NCBI GenBank assembly: GCA_022561675.1
Contig: JADFQT010000006.1
Span: 1-19,077 of the forward strand
DNA: 19,077 nt
From: Chloroflexota bacterium
GTDB lineage: Bacteria > Chloroflexota > Dehalococcoidia > Lucifugimonadales > UBA3495
Reading direction: 5' to 3'
Positions 16,019 through 19,077 of the stretch are shown piece by piece. The notes below the pieces were generated by a model, which saw only the letters and a list, made by a program, of their open reading frames with translations, had not been told where the DNA came from and ran no database searches. Numbering within the stretch: position 1 is the first letter of the stretch; the number at the start of each line of letters is the position of its first letter. The position numbers and the translations under genes are program-made.

Positions 16019-16046
16019 GTAGGGGCGCACGGCCATGCGCCCCTAC
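16019..16046. repeat. Perfect 11-bp-stem palindrome
   Basis: GTAGGGGCGCA (16019-16029) and TGCGCCCCTAC (16036-16046) are exact inverse complements around a CGGCCA loop. It lies downstream of the SBP pseudogene on that gene's strand and could terminate it. The core is also a common dispersed intergenic repeat. No U-run follows. Confidence 0.65.
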
Positions 16047-16139
16047 GAAAGCTTTTCAGGCGACTTTAAGGCAGACTTGGTATTCAGTCATTGCCCTTCG
16101 GAGCCCCAACAACTATCTTTTCCGCAAACAGTTTTGAAT

Positions 16140-16305
16140 CCGGCGGCGTTGGAGCGAGCCTCGGCATTAGCCCTCGGCGGCCAGGGCATTGCGAACATTA
16201 TCGGCAGCGTCCTCGGTGACCCATTGGGTCCAGACGTCTTTGTTGTTGGTCAGCCAGTAGACTGCGGCCTCGGACCACTCTTTGTCGTTATCGTTCTTCC
16301 AGGCG
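16140..16305. repeat. 166-bp direct repeat, copy A (SBP gene 3' end plus flank)
   Basis: This copy matches 16891-17056 at a constant offset of 751 with 9 substitutions by my hand count and no indels (about 95% identity). It covers the last codons and stop of the substrate-binding protein gene plus about 27 bp of downstream flank. Both ends of the match are sharp. Confidence 0.93.
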
Positions 16306-16889
16306 GCCAGGTCGCCCAAAGCCAGGGCCCCGATGAACATCTTGCCCAGGAATTCGGTTACCTCCGGCGCCCGTTCTACCAGCCCGGAATAGACGCCGGC
16401 GTGCACGTCGGTGGCCTTGAAAGCGCAACCGATGGTTGATTCATATGGTTCGGCTTCAATGGCGGCGTCGATGGCGTCCTGGCACTCCTGGGTCCATGGG
16501 GGCTCTTCCAGCAGAGTCAGGTCCAGGTCCGCGACAAGCTTGGTGGGCTCCCCGGCCTGGTAGGCCCCTACGATGTTGGCGTCGATGGCGGCAGCGGCTC
16601 CGGGCTCCAGCAGGTTGAGGTCATCGCCGAGCCCGTAGGCGTGCCATTTGGCGCGGATGATCTTCTGGCAGCTCCAGCCGATGATGCAATTGACCACCAC
16701 GCCCTTGCTGGGGTCCTCGGGGTCTTTGATCAGGTCCTTGAATTTGGCCAGGTCCGACACGGACTTCAAGCCGGGGTTCTGCTCCATCATGTAGGTGGGC
16801 ACGTAGATCCCTTGCATCGAGGTCTCCAGGATCTGCCCGGTGGCGCCGTACTCCACGTTGCCAAACTGGCCGGCCAGGTCCACCAGCGT
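16167..16889 (-). pseudogene. Glycine betaine/proline-type ABC transporter substrate-binding protein, N-terminally truncated
   Basis: About 240 residues of a ProX/OpuAC-like periplasmic or lipid-anchored binding protein are present: VEYGATGQ, QGIYVPTYMMEQ, NCIIGWSCQKII, VADLDLTLLEEPPW, KATDVHAGVYSGLVERAPEVTEFL and the C-terminal DVWTQWVTEDAADNVRNAL. The signal peptide and first lobe, about 100 or more residues, are missing. The frame remains open upstream to an ATG at 16949. Those extra 20 residues are an out-of-frame reading of the duplicated 3' end of another copy, so they are not native. No permease or ATPase gene is nearby. As it stands the product could not be exported, so it is very likely non-functional. 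Confidence 0.85.
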
Positions 16890-16890
16890 C

Positions 16891-17056
16891 CCGGCGGCGT
16901 TGGAGCGGGCCTCAGCATTAGCCCTCGGCTGCCAGGGCATTGCGAACATTCTCGGCGGCGTCCTCGGTGACCCATTGGGTCCAGACGTCTTGGTTGTTGT
17001 TCAGCCAGTAGACTGCGGCCTCGGATCACTGTTTGTCGTTATCGTTCTTCCAGGCG
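16891..17056. repeat. 166-bp direct repeat, copy B (joins truncated SBP to foreign DNA)
   Basis: This is the second copy of the segment at 16140-16305. Its left end abuts the truncated substrate-binding protein gene at the CCGGCGGCG motif. Its right end stops at AGGCG (17052-17056), where unrelated sequence begins. Both edges are therefore recombination breakpoints. Confidence 0.93.
16918..17056 (-). pseudogene. 3' remnant of a second SBP gene copy, with a nonsense codon
   Basis: The remnant reads as the final 45 or so residues of the same substrate-binding family (AWKNDNDK, then SEAAVYWLNNNQDVWTQWVTED, then NALAAEG and stop). A TGG codon of the intact copy (DKEWSE) is TGA here (DKQ-stop-SE). 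Nothing upstream of 17056 continues the gene. It is a decayed fragment. Confidence 0.85.
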
Positions 17057-17088
17057 AACCGAAAACCGACGAAGGGATGAGTGACTGC

Positions 17089-17775
17089 TTACGCTAGCGA
17101 ATACCTCCGAGATGCTTCACGAAGTTGTTCAACTAGTGGCCGGAGCTTAGGTACGACCTGTTCGTCGAAAACTAGGGCATCTCCGGCGGTCTGCCATTCA
17201 GAGTTAAACACATACACCGGCGGGTCAACTACTCTCCGAATGATGCCTTCGGAGAGAGCCCTGCGGATTATTTCCCGCTGGGTGAATTTTCGCTCCTCCG
17301 AGGCCAGCGATTGCAGGACGGACTCCTGCCCCACCGTCGCCTGGTATTGACCACGCTCTCTTCGCATGAATCGCCTAAAAAACCTCGAGACTAGATAGGA
17401 GACCGGATCCTGAGCGGCCGTGTCTCTGGCATCTTCATCCTCAACGAGACCTATTTGTTCGATATCCACCAATGCGATTCCGCTGTTCTTCAAGGAATCG
17501 TACAGCCCTGTGGACATCTTGCAGTTATAAAATCTCGAACCCTCAATCCTCGCGTTTGGCGAAAACATCTCGCCGAAGATACAGCCCTGGAACGTGGAAT
17601 CCCGAATATCGAACCCGTCCATGTCGCAATCTGAAATATCTAGAAATCTGAGCGACAATCCAGCCATGTTTCTCAATGCGGCTCGGGAATTCCCAGCCAG
17701 CTCGCGAAAGGTCTTCGTCCGTATCGTTATATCGTCCCGACTATCTAAGTCGCATCGTGCCAGCAGCACCCGCAC
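17089..17775 (-). CDS. Unrecognised protein with pentapeptide-like repeats and a winged-helix-like C-terminus, probably a gene fragment
   Basis: The frame is open from 17889 to the stop at 17089. A GTG at 17775 overlaps the preceding stop codon (TAGTG) and is a possible start giving about 228 residues. A leading helical part (RTKTFRELAGNSRAALRNM) is followed by a short beta-helix run of pentapeptide type (LRFLDISDCDMDGFDIRDSTFQGCIFGEMF). A charged stretch follows, rich in Arg (RFFRRFMRRERGQ). The C-terminal part, FTQREIIRRALSEGIIRRVV then VYVFNSEW, looks like a winged helix. I do not recognise the family. The layout is reminiscent of C-termini of STAND/NACHT-type signal NTPases, but no P-loop is present. 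The 5' part appears lost at the join with the glycosyltransferase near 17805. Confidence 0.5.
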   Translation of the reverse strand: MRVLLARCDLDSRDDITIRTKTFRELAGNSRAALRNMAGLSLRFLDISDCDMDGFDIRDSTFQGCIFGEMFSPNARIEGSRFYNCKMSTGLYDSLKNSGIALVDIEQIGLVEDEDARDTAAQDPVSYLVSRFFRRFMRRERGQYQATVGQESVLQSLASEERKFTQREIIRRALSEGIIRRVVDPPVYVFNSEWQTAGDALVFDEQVVPKLRPLVEQLREASRRYSLA

Positions 17776-18779
17776 TAGATTCTGACTAACTGCGGGAAGT
17801 GCGGCGAAAGGTCCGGCTTGACCGGAATATAATGCTCGAAAGGCTTCAGCACACCGAGATACGCTCCCTCGACCAGAACCTGCCCGCATCGCATCATGGC
17901 CGCCTCGAAAAGGCGCGGCGAAACCGCGGAGAAGATATAGCGCCCGTCTTCACCAGGAAAACATGCGGCCTCAATCTCCTCGAACGCGGCGTCGGGGTGT
18001 TCGTCGACATACGCGTTTACCCGGTCATAAATGAATCCGTCAGGGTCCCATACGCTTACGCCGCTTTCGGAGCCAGGTACGAACCGGCAATTGCCGAGAA
18101 ATTGGAGCCAATCGTCTCCGGCTTTACGCTCGTCGTAAGCGGTCGAAATGTCGGTACGCATGCCCTTGACGAGCGCCGCAGCCTTAACGGCCTCGGCCAA
18201 TCGTCCCTTGAGTAGGGCATAGCGCCCGCCGAGCGGAGAATAGAACTGGACGCGCTGCCCGATGTCGATCTCGCGCCGCCCGAACGGGCGGGCGAAGGGC
18301 TCGAACTCGTGAAGGGACATGTCGTCGACATAGCCGGTTAGAACGAGGCTGAGCCGCCCCTTGGCCGTCATCCTCGGATAGACGGCATCGGTGTGCCGCG
18401 GGAGGACCGTGTAGACCCAATCAAAGTTCCATTCGTCGAAGAGCGTGTCGAGCGTGTTGCTCTGATGGTAATCGTCCTGCGGAAAGGCGAGTTTTACCGC
18501 GTCGCTCGCGCCGACGAACGACCATCGATCCTTCTCGCTTTCGTAGAGCTCGCGCGGGCGATATCGGCAAAATCCCAGGGCGGTGGCGTCGAGAATGACT
18601 GCATCGAAACGGATGTCCTTGAGGGCCGCCGTCTCGGGCGCGCTGATCTGGTGGTACAGGTAGGTGTGTTCGGGCGCATAGCGCTCAAAGCAAAGTACAT
18701 AGTCAGCGGCGCTCTTCAGCGTTTGTGTGAAGTTGAGAAGATTGTGCAAAATTAGGATATTATAGCCCATGGTCTTCAC
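17775..18779 (-). CDS. Glycosyltransferase (GT-B, CgeB/GT4-like), C-terminally truncated
   Basis: The product has 334 residues from a GTG at 18779 or an ATG at 18770. The N-terminal half has short Rossmann-like strands (YNILILHN, FDAVILDAT). The C-terminal half shows the nucleotide-sugar lobe pattern: FLGNCRFVPGSESGVSVWDPDG, then FSAVSPRLFEAAMMRCGQVLVEGAYLGVLKPFEHYIPVKPDLS. Relatives continue well past the PVKPD motif, but here the frame ends ten residues later in unrelated sequence. The last helices are missing and activity is doubtful. Such enzymes build surface polysaccharides. Codon use is rich in GCG, CGC and TCG and unlike the left part of the window, closer to a proteobacterial style. 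Confidence 0.78.
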   Translation of the reverse strand: MKTMGYNILILHNLLNFTQTLKSAADYVLCFERYAPEHTYLYHQISAPETAALKDIRFDAVILDATALGFCRYRPRELYESEKDRWSFVGASDAVKLAFPQDDYHQSNTLDTLFDEWNFDWVYTVLPRHTDAVYPRMTAKGRLSLVLTGYVDDMSLHEFEPFARPFGRREIDIGQRVQFYSPLGGRYALLKGRLAEAVKAAALVKGMRTDISTAYDERKAGDDWLQFLGNCRFVPGSESGVSVWDPDGFIYDRVNAYVDEHPDAAFEEIEAACFPGEDGRYIFSAVSPRLFEAAMMRCGQVLVEGAYLGVLKPFEHYIPVKPDLSPHFPQLVRI

Positions 18780-18808
18780 GCCTGAGTGCGTACTTCCCTT
18801 TCCTTACA

Positions 18809-19077
18809 TCACGATTTGTGCACACGCAGCTTCACCGTATAGGCGTCGTAGGCCCAGAATTTCCGGATGCCGTATTTCATCTGAAGCGGGTTCAGGCGCC
18901 AGAGATAGGTGTCACGTTCGGGCGTGACGCTGACAAACTCGATCAGCGGCGGCCGGCGCAGCCAGATCGCTTCCTGGGTGAACCTCGGCATGCCCGAATA
19001 CATGGGCGAGGTCGCGCCGTATTGAAACTGGTTCAGTCGCCTAATGGCGTCCGGTGGATAGGGACGCGCGTTCTCGG
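18809..19077 (-). CDS. Unrecognised protein, 5' end off the right edge
   Basis: A minus-strand frame is open from the right edge to a stop at 18809, giving 88 complete codons. The visible part is the C-terminus only (FTQEAIWLRRPPLIEFVSVTP, then TYLWRLNPLQMKYGIRKFWAYDAY), aromatic and basic-rich. The base composition matches the adjacent glycosyltransferase, so both may belong to one surface-polysaccharide operon; the gap between them is 29 bp. I cannot assign a family. Confidence 0.5.
   Translation of the reverse strand, partial: ENARPYPPDAIRRLNQFQYGATSPMYSGMPRFTQEAIWLRRPPLIEFVSVTPERDTYLWRLNPLQMKYGIRKFWAYDAYTVKLRVHKS

Larger units (their letters stand above)
15771..16139. other. Intergenic region with dispersed repeats, no gene seen
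   Basis: About 370 bp lie between the carboxymuconolactone decarboxylase-family start and the SBP pseudogene. Only two short palindromic repeats stand out (15943-15964 and 16019-16046). Open frames across it have no family features. Confidence 0.6.

Noticed and set aside
17005..17040. TGA recoding (selenocysteine or tryptophan) in the SBP fragment
   Set aside because: The other copy has TGG at the same codon and the fragment has no gene start. A nonsense mutation in a dead remnant is simpler; elsewhere TGA is used as a normal stop in this window.

Overview
The window looks like a chromosomal contig from an uncultured Chloroflexota bacterium, most likely a Dehalococcoidia or SAR202-like lineage. 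That placement is inferred from gene content: a luciferase-like flavin/F420 oxidoreductase, two divergent acyl-CoA dehydrogenase-like flavoproteins, SRPBCC and carboxymuconolactone decarboxylase-type proteins, an NHL propeller, DinB and DUF1800. Dispersed palindromic repeats are also present. Most of the sequence is GC-rich, with GTG and TTG starts in use. I see no rRNA, tRNA, CRISPR array, transposase or phage gene.

Layout. At 1-1729 (minus) lies an S9 serine peptidase cut by the left edge. A repeat-bearing spacer follows. Two acyl-CoA dehydrogenase-like flavoproteins are encoded on the plus strand (2248-4731). They converge on a minus-strand group: luciferase-like oxidoreductase (6623-7579), SRPBCC protein (6156-6599) and metallo-beta-lactamase-fold hydrolase (4855-5979). 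A 7-unit, 20-bp tandem repeat (7821-7960) runs into the 3' end of a thioredoxin-fold lipoprotein gene (7944-8651, minus). A long plus-strand run then carries a radical-SAM-like protein that lacks the iron-sulfur cysteines, a probably pyrophosphate-dependent phosphofructokinase, a DUF1800 protein, a DinB protein and an NHL-repeat propeller (9032-14952). After a second copy of the nested palindromic repeat comes a carboxymuconolactone decarboxylase-family gene (15213-15770, minus) and a repeat-rich spacer.

The right end (about 16140-19077) is disrupted. A glycine-betaine-type substrate-binding protein gene has lost its N-terminal part. In its place is a 166-bp, about 95% identical second copy of a gene 3' end that carries a nonsense codon. 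Next come a pentapeptide-repeat-like/winged-helix-like reading frame of unknown family, a C-terminally truncated glycosyltransferase and an unrecognised partial gene. From about 17057, and more clearly from about 17805, base and codon use differ from the rest. This points to successive recombination junctions, horizontally acquired DNA, or a chimeric assembly.

How the genes may work together. The two acyl-CoA-dehydrogenase-like proteins, the luciferase-like oxidoreductase, the SRPBCC protein and the MBL hydrolase are plausible parts of an oxidative catabolic set for organic substrates, but no substrate can be read from the sequence. The radical-SAM-like pseudoenzyme and the rearranged right end are the most unusual content. 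I do not find a complete, clearly new multi-gene system.
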